Positions 43,562-55,707 of a stretch of 64,000 bases of DNA are shown here, piece by piece. The position numbers and the translations under genes are program-made. The notes under the pieces are model-generated. The model worked only from the letters and a program-made list of their open reading frames with translations, had not been told where the DNA came from and made no database searches. The stretch is from contig CM061224.1 of the NCBI GenBank assembly GCA_030844895.1, positions 24,633,992-24,697,991 of the forward strand. Reading direction: 5' to 3'. This stretch comes from Ambrosia x helenae (Eukaryota; Streptophyta; Magnoliopsida; Asterales; Asteraceae). The stretch's first letter is position 1. The number at the start of each line of letters is the position of its first letter.

Positions 43562-45119
43562 CTACAAACTTTCTTTTTCCCTTTTTATATACATATATTT
43601 TACATATTAAACTTTTAAAAATAGTTTTTAAATACTAAACGTGGTTTATAAATTCCACAAAAATTATTATATGATCTTCAAATGATAAAGTTCATTACCC
43701 AATTTTTAGTTTTTCAAAAATAATTTATTTAATATATATTATTAATAATACAACTTTATTCATTTATATTTATTAAATTCTATAAAAATATCTAAACGAT
43801 TTTATTAAATCTCACAAAAATTATCCTAAAATTGTACATTCTTAAACATTCCAGAAAATATTTTTATTTCAGAAAAACCGTTCATTTTATATTTTTAACC
43901 AATTTTTGTTAGTTTTAATCATAAATAAATCATAATAAATTCATTTTTCAATATTTTTGTACCAAAATTTTACATAAATTATTTCTATTCATTTGGAACA
44001 GAAATACAATTTTTTTATTCAGAAATTCTTTGATTTTAATATTTTTAGATATTAAAGTCGTAATTTGACAATTTGAAATAATTAGATTAAATATTCCATT
44101 TTCAAGAAAATAATTTTATAAAAATTCTTTTCACACTTAAAATCTTATGTCGTGACTACATTCAACTTAAAATTTTACAAAGAGATTTTTATTTATTTAT
44201 TCATTAAATTTCTTATATTTAATAAACAAATTGTTTAATAAACAAATAAACGTTTATCCCCAATTCGAAGCCCTAGAAATACATGTATCCTAGAGTTATT
44301 TCCCTTACACATTATCGAATACTTTAGGTTGATCATTTGGGAGTAATCTCAATTCATATTTCGTTGTCCAAGTCCAATTTCAAGTTATTACGTGAACTGT
44401 GAGTATTCCTACCCCCTTTTTACTTTTATACATTTTTGGGGTGTTACATGTACACTATTACAAATTTCAAATACAAGTTTACATTTTCACAATACAATTC
44501 TAGTACTATGTGCATTGCTTACAACGTGCTTTATACTTAGACAATACATGTGGATTACATTTGTACTTAGTGAAATCATTAACATGGTACAAGCCGACCT
44601 TAACATTGGATAGCGCTATTTGGATTGACAAACCGCCTAGATTGATTCTCCCCCTTTTTCATCGGAGAATCCGTGGCCAGTGTTAAGCTTTTTATCCATT
44701 TATTGGATAAGTACACTACAGTTCATACAGTACATTATACAGTCACAGGGTTGATTTCGCTCATTTGTATGATACATGGTTTACATATTTGCACTGTAGC
44801 TTGCACTTGAATTGTATATCTTTTAACCTACTATATATATCAAAACTAGGAATGCTCACCAACATTTCATATGTTGACCAAATCTATTTTGTACATGTTT
44901 CAGGTGCAGTTTGATCTAGTGCTTTAACAAGAGATACTTAGTGCATTATTTTAATCAGTTATTTCGTTATTTACATTTCATTTAAGACTTTGTATTTTCC
45001 ATTTCCATGTAAGACAATTTTGGATTATTCAATAATATTTACATTTTAGTACCATGAGCTTTTGAACAATCGTCACTACGTGGCACCTCGATGATTCCGC
45101 CATCGGTTGGGGTGTTACA

Positions 45120-47686
45120 GATTGGTATCAGAGCCATGGTTATAGGGAACTAGGTTATTAGATAAAATGGCCTAGACTATAACCAAACTTTCATGCATAA
45201 TATTTTCTAAATTACCTTACCCTCATTTCCCTCTACTTTCCTTCCTCTATCTTCTCTCCTTCTCCATTTCTTCTCATCTTTCATCCTGGTGCATAGAGAT
45301 GGTGTCCTACAAGGAGTGGAAAGCCTACATCATCATGGAACAGGAGTAGTACCTTTCATGAAGACACTCTTAGGCATAATGCCTACTCTTATTTTTGTTC
45401 CTTCAAAGCCGTTGAACTTTAATGAGTGTGATAAGGACACGTGCAATCTGGAAGGGTGGATGCCTGTACACTGGGTTTTCTGGCATAGGCAAGCATAACG
45501 CATAAATCCATTTACGGACCTGTTATGCTTACATGGGGATTCCTGGAGTGAGTGTCCACTTATAGGCTAAAGCATGTCTTCTTTGATCACCATTTGGTTC
45601 AATTCCTTTGAAGAGTCAACGTTCTTGTTGAGCTTTACAGCTAGACAAGGGCACTCCAAGCATTTTATACAAGTTTTTCAATAATACTCTCTCGTTTCAT
45701 ATACAATATTTTGTAATTCACGATTTTCATATATTGCTTACAAGTTCATACTTTCATAACCATCTATGGATTTCACAATCACACTTCACCTTACCCTCTT
45801 AGCCACTTTTTAAATATTCAACACCCTACCCCAAATCATATTATTTCTTCTCTCCACATGTTATTTATTTAAAAAAAAAAAAACTATAATCTCATACCTT
45901 AGCACAAACTAAAGATTTCTAAAACTTGTTGTATTACCTAGTAACTTTACAAAGTACATAATATTTTTTTTAAAGGATGTCCTCGAACTTAAATTCAATT
46001 GATTATTTATTGACGTAACAAACGATTTTCTATATAATGTTTTAAACTATTACAAAGCCTACTTAGCTTGTACTATTTAACAACTTTTGCCTTATGTACA
46101 AAACCAATTTTGAAAATAATTTTTTTTTTTTTTGGAATAATATCTAGTCTCTAGATTCACTCATTTTCAACTTGTTCAAATTTTTACAATATTTGGTATA
46201 TACCACAATCATGTTTTCTTATACACTTGATTATAACTTTTGATCCAAACCTCAAAATTTACACTGCTACATAATCTCCTTACTATAAAATAAACTCTTT
46301 ATCAACTATCTTCACATTCTCTCACAACCTTGATTCTGCTTCAAGATTTTTCATCATCTTCTCAAGAACTAAATTCATATCCTTCACCTTCTCACACATG
46401 AGCTAGTTACCCATGCTAATCAAACTACTAAAAACCTGATACTTGATTCTACAGGATTTTTCCAAAACATCATTGTTTGTGAAACTTGATTTCCTCTTAA
46501 CTTGACTATTCACTGGACATTTAATTATTCATGATACTTGTGTTTTCATTTTCATAATTCTATTTTCATTTTGTACCCAATTTTGTCGCACTCATTAGCA
46601 TACAACATCTGGAAATTTCCTTGCATACTACTGTGTACGAACACAGATTGGAAATTTATCAAATTCGATTACACTTATTTTATATCGTATAAGTTTCAGA
46701 CTCTACCTTACATTTTATTGAAACATTTGGTCTTGACTTCCATGAAAATCAAAATACTTATTTAATCCTACAGTGCTTTTCTAAAAACATCACTGTTGGT
46801 CATATGAAACTTGATTTTTCCCTTAATATGACTATTCATTGAGCATCTAATTATTCATGATACTCGTAAACATTTAATTATTCATGATAACACTTAAACT
46901 TAATGGTTGTAGTACTTACAAACTTACTTGCATGTGTGTATTGTCCACGCAACTCAAATAAACATTTCATTTAAAGGGCTCCTCGGACGAGTGGTAGCCC
47001 ATACTTAAATACTGTTATGATTACAAGTCATTACAATGCAATTGACCTAGTCATTACATGGCCTCATTTCATTGATAACATCTCATTGTAACTCAACGTG
47101 CTTGTTGTGTCATCTTCTTGTGGAACTTAATTGTTTAATGTATGTTAGATTAGGATCATAGAAGGACATAAAACCCTAATGTAAGGTAAATTGATGATTC
47201 CGGTCCGGAACGTAATCATGAATTTACAGGTGCGTTAGGGTAGTGTGAAATTCTATTAGAGTTTTTGGTAGACGTCCAGTACGTTTTCAAGGTATCAAAG
47301 GTGTGGTGGGTTAGCTGCGGTACACCCTGTATACAAACACTAATAATGCATTGAAAGTGAGACTGGAAGTCGGACCAGGAACAAACTCTGTTTACTTGGT
47401 AGTTCAATTAGTCTTTCTATAGTCAGTCAACTTGTACATTCATTTTAGGATTTATAAAACGTGAAGTTTAGTGTTTTACTAGATTCTTATTCTCCTTATT
47501 TGAGACAAACCTAATCCAATCCTTAACCCACACCTATCAAACCTCTTAGTTTACTTTGTTACCATAAATTCACGACGTGCATTAACTTAAATTTTCCAAA
47601 ACACTGCTACCTTAATTTCTACCCAAACATCCATAACCCTATGTTTCAAATAACTTCGGGACGAAGTTTCTAAAAGTAGGGGATGC
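45120..47686 (+). other. Non-coding interior of the gypsy element
   Basis: It starts with primer-binding site TGGTATCAGAGCCATGG (45123-45139, initiator tRNA-Met type), three bases past the LTR. It ends with the purine-rich AAAAGTAGGGGATGC (47672-47686) directly before the second LTR. The tail TTCGGGACGAAGTTT resembles the end of chromovirus pol plus purine tract, a hint of origin by deletion. Between them lies AT-rich sequence with only chance ORFs. Confidence 0.8.
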
Positions 47687-47941
47687 TGTGACATCCGTCA
47701 CTTTTCCTTTTAATAATAATAATAATTTTAATTTTCTGGTTTTATATAAAAAAAAAGTTTTTAATTAAATCAATTCAACATAAGCATGGTATGATCAAAC
47801 CCCTTTCTTTTGTTTCTTTTGAAAGCCCTACAGCCCAGATTACGCGGCCCAAGAACAGAACCGGCCCAGACAGCAGGCCCAGCTGTTCAGGCCCATCTCC
47901 ATCCTTAGCTCCCTTTTGTTTAAAAAAAATAATAATAAACA

Positions 47942-48011
47942 TGACAGACCCGGGGATCGAACCCGAGTCTGTTCTGTCACAACACACGAACATCACCAAC
48001 TGAGCTAAGGC
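47942..48011 (-). other. tRNA-like sequence in the right LTR (minus)
   Basis: Right-LTR counterpart of 42801-42870 with the same A and B boxes and T-arm hairpin. Confidence 0.65.
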
Positions 48012-48629
48012 TCATGTCTGATACATTTCCAACTCAAAATATGTATAAGGGCTTACAAAAACAGATTCTACTTTATGTTTGCTGCTGCTGTTCGATTGTA
48101 CCCAACCCAAAACAAGATTTGGTTGACTTTGATTGAAGATAATCATGGCAGTTAATCAATGATTGACTCGCGTGACGAATAGACAGCAAATTACGCGTCC
48201 ATTACACGATTATCACGTTCCAATTATACCCAAATCACGCGTTTATGTCTTTAGTGGGTCAAAACTTGCCAATTCAAACACCAAGCCTTTACCTTATAAA
48301 TTGGACACACCTAGACAGTCACAACTCGCCGAATAACATTCCCACACCTCCAATTTCTGTTACAACGTGATATTGAAGCCCTTGATCGTCCTTTTTGACG
48401 TTTACATTGATCAGGCCTTATACCCGATCATAAGTCGTGTAAGTTCGTTTTTTTTTATGGTTTTACTCATCGTCAATACACGATCAATAGCCCCAAAGAT
48501 TCAGGGGCTATTGATCAACAATTATGATGATTGGAAAGTTAGGGCTCGTTTGATATGAAATTGGGGAAGAACACTTTAAACAGATAAGGTATATAATTAT
48601 TTTGAAAACAAAAACATAACAAACCACTG

Positions 48630-48702
48630 ATGCAGCTCAGTGGTTACACACTTGGACTAAGAGATTTGAACCGGCCTATGGCCAGGGTTCGATCCCTGCA
48701 AC
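48630..48702 (+). other. tRNA-like sequence in the right LTR (plus)
   Basis: Right-LTR counterpart of 43489-43561 with the same A box-like and B box sequences and T arm. Confidence 0.6.
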
Positions 48703-50260
48703 CTACAAACTTTCTTTTTCCCTTTTTATATACATATATTTTACATATTAAACTTTTAAAAATAGTTTTTAAATACTAAACGTGGTTTATAAATTCCACA
48801 AAAATTATTATATGATCTTCAAATGATAAAGTTCATTACCCAATTTTTAGTTTTTCAAAAATAATTTATTTAATATATATTATTAATAATACAACTTTAT
48901 TCATTTATATTTATTAAATTCTATAAAAATATCTAAACGATTTTATTAAATCTCACAAAAATTATCCTAAAATTGTACATTCTTAAACATTCCAGAAAAT
49001 ATTTTTATTTCAGAAAAACCGTTCATTTTATATTTTTAACCAATTTTTGTTAGTTTTAATCATAAATAAATCATAATAAATTCGTTTTTCAATATTTTTG
49101 TACCAAAATTTTACATAAATTATTTCTATTCATTTGGAACAGAAATACAATTTTTTTATTCAAAAATTCTTTGATTTTAATATTTTTAGATATTAAAGTC
49201 GTATTTTGACAATTTGAAATAATTAGATTAAATATTCTATTTTCAATAAAATAATTTTATAAAAATTATTTTCACACTTAAAATCTTATGTCGTGACTAC
49301 ATTCAACTTAAAATTTTACAAAGAGATTTTTATTTATTTATTCATTAAATTTCTTATATTTAATAAACAAATTGTTTAATAAACAAATAAACGTTTATCC
49401 CCAATTCGAAGCCCTAGAAATACATGTATCCTAGAGTTATTTCCCTTACACATTATCGAATACTTTAGGTTGATCATTTGGGAGTAATCTCAATTCATAT
49501 TTCGTTGTCCAAGTCCAATTTCAAGTTATTACGTGAACTGTGAGTATTCCTACCCCCTTTTTACTTTTATACATTTTTGGGGTGTTACATGTACACTATT
49601 ACAAATTTCAAATACAAGTTTACATTTTCACAATACAATTCTAGTACTATGTGCATTGCTTACAACGTGCTTTATGCTTAGACAATACATGTGGATTACA
49701 TTTGTACTTAGTGAAATCATTAACATGGTACAAGCCGACCTTAACATTGGATAGCGCTATTTGGATTGACAAACCGCCTAGATTGATTCTCCCCCTTTTT
49801 CATCGGAGAATCCGTGGCCAGTGTTAAGCTTTTTATCCATTTATTGGATAAGTACACTACAGTTCATACAGTACATTATACAGTCACAGGGTTGATTTCG
49901 CTCATTTGTATGATACATGGTTTACATATTTGCACTGTAGCTTGCACTTGAATTGTATATCTTTTAACCTACTATATATATCAAAACTAGGAATGCTCAC
50001 CAACATTTCATATGTTGACCAAATCTATTTTGTACATGTTTCAGGTGCAGTTTGATCTAGTGCTTTAACAAGAGATACTTAGTGCATTATTTTAATCAGT
50101 TATTTCGTTATTTACATTTCATTTAAGACTTTGTATTTTCCATTTCCATGTAAGACAATTTTGGATTATTCAATAATATTTACATTTTAGTACCATGAGC
50201 TTTTGAACAATCGTCACTACGTGGCACCTCGATGATTCCGCCATCGGTTGGGGTGTTACA

Positions 50261-50815
50261 GTATGGGGAACATGCGTTACATTGTAAGGAATTGACAGGG
50301 TTTAAATATCGGCATGATTTTGTCCGGGATGCTTTGGCAGACATCCTTAGAAGAGCAGGGATCTCCGCAAGAAAAGAGGTGTCAGTTAATTTTCTCACAG
50401 ACCCCGCGGAGGGGAGGTTCACCTTGCGCCCAGCAGACGTCTTAGTTTTTGGTTGGGAAGGTGGGAAACATGCGTGTGTTGATCTTACCGGGGTGTCCCC
50501 CCTTGTTGGGCTTCGGGATAGTGGGTTTGTGGCCGGGAAAGAGGTCATGAGAGCTGAATCCAAGATAGTGGAAAAGCATGTTAAAGCATGTGAGGATAAT
50601 CAGCATGTTTTCGTTCCCTTGGCCTTCGACACGTTCGGTTCCTTGGCACCAGAGGCGGTGCGGTTTTTGGCTCGGGTTCAACGGGTAATGCACAACAACT
50701 TTTCCACCCTCAAGGGCGGGGTTTTGTTTTTAGCAGATTGGGATTTTCTATTCAAAAAGGGGTGCCGGCGCAGCTTGTTGCCCATCTACCTACCATCCTT
50801 ATGTAATTTACCCTT
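50261..50815 (+). pseudogene. Captured reverse-transcriptase-like gene, 3' part
   Basis: It resumes after the GTATG duplication with YGEHALHCKELTGFKYRHDFVRD, LRPADVLVFGWEGGKHACVDL and APEAVRFLARVQRVM. This is the conserved C-terminal domain of the same RT-like family, with a DALADILRRAG segment and GEHALHC zinc-ligand-like residues. One frame is open for about 170 codons. The natural C-terminus (AQLVAHLPTILM and stop, about 50770-50806) lies in another frame. It matches the left part in orientation and order, proving one gene was split by the gypsy insertion. Confidence 0.72.
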
Positions 50816-50829
50816 TTTTTTATTAAATA

Positions 50830-51145
50830 TTATAGAAAAAGGTTTTGGTGGTGGTTGATGGTTCGACGACGGGGGGGGGGGGGGATCTGTGGTGGGTTTG
50901 ATGATGATCGAAGGGGGGCGGTGGTGGTGGTTCGACGGTGGTGATGATGAAGATGACGGTGGGGAGAGGGTATTTTGCAGAGGGGTTTCGATGGGCTGTG
51001 GTGGGGGTTCGAAGTATGGGAGATGCTCGTTTGTGGGCTCCGATGTGGTGGAGGTGGTCGATGTGGTGGTGGATCTGTGGTGGTTGAGGGCTGTTTTGAG
51101 GGTGGTCGATGGTGGTGATGATGAAGACGACAAAATCAGGTTCAC
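50830..51145. repeat. GGT/GAT-rich low-complexity block
   Basis: G-rich simple sequence with a run of about 13 G near 50871-50884 and many TGGTGG/GATGATGA units. ORFs on both strands (Ser/Thr/Pro-rich on minus, Gly/Asp/Val-rich on plus) look compositional. Its place near the right end of the CACTA, where the minus-strand gene should begin, leaves open a leader or first-exon origin. Confidence 0.5.
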
Positions 51146-51244
51146 ATCAAAATTTCTTGTTTATATTCATTCATACCCATCAACCGATTGTTGGATTTCA
51201 TACCTAAAGTTCTATTTATCTTTTCTAGTTAATTTCTAAATAAT

Positions 51245-51915
51245 TTATTTTTACGGTTTTGCTATGGATTTTGCTACCAATTTTGGATAAGTTATTTTGT
51301 TATATTTATTTCATTAATTTTGCTACGGATTTGGTATGGATTTTGCTACCAATTTCATTTGCTATGAAATTCTCGTAGCTAAATTGTAGCAAAATGAATT
51401 CATAGCTAATTCGTAGCAAAATTAGCGACCGATTTGTTTCATAGCAAATGTCTAGACCTATGTTGGGTTAGGCATGTATATATTTTGTCACTTTTGCTAC
51501 AGATTTTGCTACCATTTTTATTAAATTATATTTTGTGTATTTGTTTTGACATTTTTTGCCATGGATTTTGCTACAAGTTTTCTAGGAATTGTATATAACT
51601 ATTTTTAAATACTTATATTCTCACCTATGCTACAGATTTTGCTACGAGTTCTATTTATCTTTTGTAGTTAATTTCTAAATAATTTATTTTTATGGTTTTG
51701 CTACGGATTTTGCTACCGATTTTGGATAAGTTATTTTGTTATATTTATTTCATTAACTTTGCTACGAATTTGCTATGGGTTTTGCTACCAATTTCATTTG
51801 CTACGAAATTTTCGTAGCTAAATTGTAGCAAAATGAATTCATAGCTAATTCGTAGCTAATCCGTAGCATAATTAGCGACCAATTTGTTTCGTAGCAAACT
51901 TTCCTTGCAAATGCC
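51245..51915. repeat. CACTA right subterminal repeats
   Basis: Many TTTGCTACGGATTTTGC and TCGTAGC/TAGCAAAAT motifs. A segment of about 150 bp (GGTTTTGCTAYGGATTTTGC ... TTCATTTGCTA) occurs twice, at about 51258-51420 and 51693-51850. Confidence 0.85.
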
Positions 51916-51984
51916 TGTTTTTGTAGTAGTGTTTTTAATATTTTAATACCCATTACCCCCCACCACTACACATACACTAAGAAA

Positions 51985-52261
51985 GAGTTAATTGCCAATT
52001 TAGTCCTAATGTTTGTCAAAAAAATGTCACTTTCATCCAAATCTTTTTTTTGTCAATTTAGTCCCTGTGGTTTCATTTTTTTGTCATTTTAGTCCCTGAG
52101 GTTTGTAAAAATTGTCACTTTCATCCGAATCTTGTTAGTCCACAGGGACTAAAATAACAAAAAAAAAGAAACCACAGGGACTAAATTGACAAAAAAAAAA
52201 AAGATTTGGATGAAAGTGATAATTTTTGACAAACCTCAATGACTAAATTGACATTTAACTC
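51985..52261. mobile_element. Foldback MITE, ~277 bp
   Basis: Long inverted termini, GAGTTAATTGCCAATTTAGT and (reverse complement of the right end) GAGTTAAATGTCAATTTAGT, extend to TTTGTCAAAA. The interior is also largely self-complementary around AAATTGACAAAAAAA. No clear target duplication, so the superfamily is open. Confidence 0.7.
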
Positions 52262-52492
52262 TATAAGAAAAGAATTATTAAAATTCAAGGGTTAGTATGA
52301 TAACTTTAATAATATTTAAGGTTAAAAAATTAAATCAATTAAATGAAAGAATATTATAACCTTGTTATTGAGATCAACATTTCTGAAGTATATATATGCA
52401 ACATGAAAAAAAAAAAAAAAAAAAAAAAAAGCTCTATTTTGGATGTTATAAAGAAATTCACTTAGCGTTATCCTAGGTTGTTCAAGACTGTT

Positions 52493-52529
<37 letters not shown>

Positions 52530-53342
52530 GTACTCTATTACATTTTTTGAAAATGTATAAATTGTAATATAAGTATGGTTCTCTACATTTCGAAAAATTA
52601 AATGTATATAATATGGTTCTGTTGCTTGATGATAACTCAGGACTCGATTACGTTTATAAAGAGCTTTTAAATATATTATAGAATATAAACAATTAATTGG
52701 TGTTGAAACATATATTATAAATCATATTTAAAAATGGGTATACTAAAGTAGACGTGTGGAAGATATTTTAAAAGTGATAATGTGTGCATGTAAGTTGAGT
52801 GATTTGCAAAAGTGTCGGTTGTGGAAGTGGTTTTGCTTTTGAAATTATTATTATTATTGTTATTATTATTTAACTCAGCGTGTTAAGCAACTATAATGAA
52901 ACAAACAAGTGTCAGATTTGTTTGATGTTTCGTTTTGACACAGTTTCTTTAAGATAAATTTTAGGTCTCAGCTTAAACGACAAATTTTTCACATGGTACA
53001 ACAATGGAAACAACAGTTGTGTTTGTTAGATATGAACTTAAGAGTTTGATATATCAGGAATTCTTATGTCTTTAATCCTTTGTGAAAAGTAGGAACAAGA
53101 GACCCTTGTTTCATGAATTGGAAGGAATTTGTGAAAGTTATCCTTTCAATGTCTGTCTCTAAACTTCTTACTCTAGTTCTGAGAAGAAAAGCTGACATGC
53201 AAAGTTGATCATCTAACAAATTAATATTTAGATAGAATGAAATTTTTACCACAAATGACTTCAATAAGTATTGTAATATAAGCAATAAAAGTTGTATTTA
53301 CTTAAATTTTGCGGGTATCCTTCACTGATGCCTTATAATATA
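52262..53342. other. AT-rich spacer with two long poly(A) runs
   Basis: A runs of about 26 at 52405-52430 and about 30 at 52498-52527 could mark retroposed 3' ends, but no LINE or SINE body was recognised beside them. The minus ORF at 53064-53285 has no recognised homology. Confidence 0.45.
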
Positions 53343-55707
53343 CTAGTGGGGAACCCGCCCGTTGCAGCGGAGTCGACATTAAGTGATGGGACATAATTCA
53401 AACATTAAAACGACAATACGGGGCAGGAACATATCCGATGTTGTCACAAAACACATACAACTGGCCCATATCAATTCCAACCACAAATTGTCTTTTTTTT
53501 TTTTTTTCAGTTGATTCCACTCTATAGTGACCTTGACTGAGTTACTTTACATTAGTTGATTCCACTCTATAGTGACCTTGACTGAGTTACTTTACATCAG
53601 TACTTACCTAGTGTAATTCAACTAAATGATTCAAGATAAGGGGAAAAACTAAGGACAAAAGCTATTACATGTGTAAGTCTTTTACTGAAAACATTATGTT
53701 CACTTGCATTTTATAGCCTGATGCTTATTCTTCCTATCATGGTTAAATTATCTTGCTATTACTAATATTAGAGGTTCGGTTGTAATTGAGATGTAAAACA
53801 AGATCATTGCATTAGTATGCCACTTTGCTTGACATAGAGTAGTCATTCAAGGGAAAAAAAAACTATATGCATGTTAAGTGTTTAATTATCATATAATGAA
53901 AGAAAGTAGATGAACAACAGTACTAAAAATACAAACATCATAGAGTAATAAGGTTTTTAAACAACTCCAGATTCATACATCTGTATAAGTGCATAAGATA
54001 AACCATGTCATGGTCCTCGTGAAGCATTATACAAAGTTCAAATTATGCACGTGAGCTACTTTTTATGATAGCACAACAATACGCTCTTCAAATTTGTCTT
54101 GCAAAAAACCTCTCAACTTTAATAATTTTATCTCATTTAGACTTTCCCCCATTACACCGTAGAACCCAATATTTAACCATAAGTGTCAAGCACATTGTTT
54201 GAGTTTTAGTTCTCTGGAAACCATACTTTACATCTCAACCACGAGGTGTTAGTGGAAGCGATCTCCTTATGTTCTGGGATAGAGGAAAGGTTGGCCCTCA
54301 TCATACCCTCCCTAGACCCTACATATAGCTTGTTGTGAATTACTTTGTTTTTTGAACAGCAAAAGTATGGAGGACTAAACAAACAGGACATTATCAACAT
54401 ACAATACTTTGTTAAAAGCATATGTTACCCACTCAACTTCAAACTTGACATTATAAACATATAACACAACTTAGGTAGAGCGGTGACCTTTTAGCGCCTC
54501 CTCCGTATGAACCGCCCACTGTAAAAGCTAGATAGATACAACATGTTATATATACCTTCAAGACCCAACTCAATAAGCTTTAGAGGTCACCTAGTTGTAG
54601 CAATTAACCTACAATGTTATCTAGCTCGGTTAAATCTCTCTCAATCACACAAATTTTGCATCCTTACTTTTATAACCAGCTAACATACAAATTCTTAGAT
54701 TAATAGCAATGATAATTTTTAGATAGATGTCAAATAAAGAACATAGAAAAGAAGTCTTGCATTCTTTCAAAAGGGTACAAACTAGTTTAGTGATGTTCCA
54801 TGAAAAAAATAAAATTCTTCCATAACAACTGGTCCACACAACTACAAAAACAATTATGTTACCATCAGCAACAATATCCACACTCTTCTTCAATAAAACT
54901 ACATACGCAAAAAAAGTTCCAGACATCAAAACTTCATACAAACATTATAATTGCAAAGCATATTTCTCAGGCCAAGGACTTTAAATTCAAAAGCCTACTC
55001 CTCTTTTGAAACTTGAAAAAGTAATATTGTCAAAATATACCTTAAACTCATAAGGTCTTAGAGATAGTTGTAATAATGGACTCCTTTCTCTAAACACAAG
55101 ATAATTCCATTTAAAACATCAATAACCTAGAATTGAAAGTTAATTAGGTAGAAATAAGAGAGAAAATGAAAATATGATAAGAGATTAGAGAAAGATAACA
55201 AAGTTAGAGAAAGGGAAGAGTTGAACAATGGCTAAAACTTCTTGTGTGTGTCAATCTGATTAAAACGTAAAAAAATAAATACAAACTCAAAGGATTTCTT
55301 AGGTCCTTATCAATAGTTTTACACTGACATACTACACACGCCTTCGACACATCGCTCGCCTGCTACCAACTAAATCACAACATTAATCGCATGATATTTA
55401 CTCGCGAACCGCGCATCAGGTGCACTTCACAACACTGAGTATAAGCAAACTAAAAATTTATCCACTGCCAATTTCTAAAAGTTGATTCAGCATGTTATAA
55501 GTAGTAATACGTAGATATCCAATTAGAATGAGTAGCCACCACAAATATAGCAGATAACAGTTCCATGTAAGCATCTCATTAGAGAAGTTAATGTGTCTAA
55601 AAGTTCAGAAAAAAACACCACTAACACAAACATGGCAGCATGAGTGAGCAAATCATAGGCACATTTTCAAATGATATTGATCCATTTGTTGCTATATATG
55701 TATTATA
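53343..55707 (-). mobile_element. Helitron 3' end (minus) and unresolved body
   Basis: Minus strand: CCGCTGCAACGGGCGGG, a spacer and CTAG|T at 53343, resembling the Helitron end at 39719. The 5' end to the right was not located; the given end is only the next element boundary. A 45-bp tandem duplication lies at about 53507-53600 (core GTTGATTCCACTCTATAGTG). No supported gene. Minus ORFs at 54206-54421 and 54645-54941 look like chance. Confidence 0.4.

Larger units (their letters stand above)
42545..45119 (+). repeat. Left LTR of the non-autonomous gypsy element
   Basis: 2575 bp, TGTGACATCC...GGGGTGTTACA. Contains two tRNA-like blocks (42801-42870 minus; 43489-43561 plus), an AT-rich middle and a promoter-end segment CTCACCAAC...GTTGACC near 44860-44890 that corresponds to those in the other large LTRs. 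Confidence 0.93.
42545..50260 (+). mobile_element. Non-autonomous Ty3/gypsy (chromovirus-type) LTR retrotransposon, recent
   Basis: Two nearly identical LTRs (42545-45119, 47687-50260) flank a 2.57-kb interior. The 5-bp target duplication GTATG is present at 42540-42544 and 50261-50265. A primer-binding site and a purine tract sit in the expected places. The interior has no gag or pol ORF, so mobility would need proteins from a relative. LTR starts TGTGACATCC and ends GGGGTGTTACA match chromovirus LTRs of the Tekay/Del kind. By eye only about a dozen substitutions separate the LTRs. Confidence 0.92.
47687..50260 (+). repeat. Right LTR of the non-autonomous gypsy element
   Basis: 2574 bp, aligned end to end with the left LTR with a few substitutions and one- or two-base length changes in homopolymers. 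Contains the matching tRNA-like blocks at 47942-48011 (minus) and 48630-48702 (plus). Confidence 0.93.
38684..51931. mobile_element. CACTA transposon, 13.2 kb, defective
   Basis: The left terminus CACTACTACAAAAACAGGCA and right terminus TGCCTGTTTTTGTAGTAGTG are exact reverse complements. TTT flanks both ends (38681-38683, 51932-51934), the 3-bp duplication of CACTA elements. Dense subterminal copies of TTTGCTACGAATT-like motifs in both orientations fill 38700-39190 and 51245-51910. Inside are the 3' exons of a Transposase_24-type gene (minus), a captured RT-like pseudogene (plus), a Helitron end and a full gypsy insertion. No TNP2-type transposase was found, so it is non-autonomous. Confidence 0.9.
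38081..51977. mobile_element. PIF/Harbinger-like element split by the CACTA insertion
   Basis: The left end GGTCATGTGTAGTGGG (38081) and right end ...CCACTACACATACAC (51977) are imperfect inverted repeats. Both are flanked by TAA (38078-38080, 51978-51980), the PIF/Harbinger target site. Without the CACTA and its TTT duplication the element is about 650 bp. It contains a GC-rich CCCCATAGCGCC/GGCGCTATGGGG inverted repeat (38120-38160), a GGA-rich stretch and two ATT/AAT microsatellites. It has no transposase. Confidence 0.6.

Noticed and set aside
43226..44613. Short ORFs duplicated at 48367 and 49533
   Set aside because: Identical because they lie in the paired LTRs; no coding features.
50786..51239. 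ORFs of 119 and 116 codons on opposite strands
   Set aside because: Low-complexity GGT/GAT sequence; composition bias explains both. A leader role for the CACTA gene is possible but unproven.
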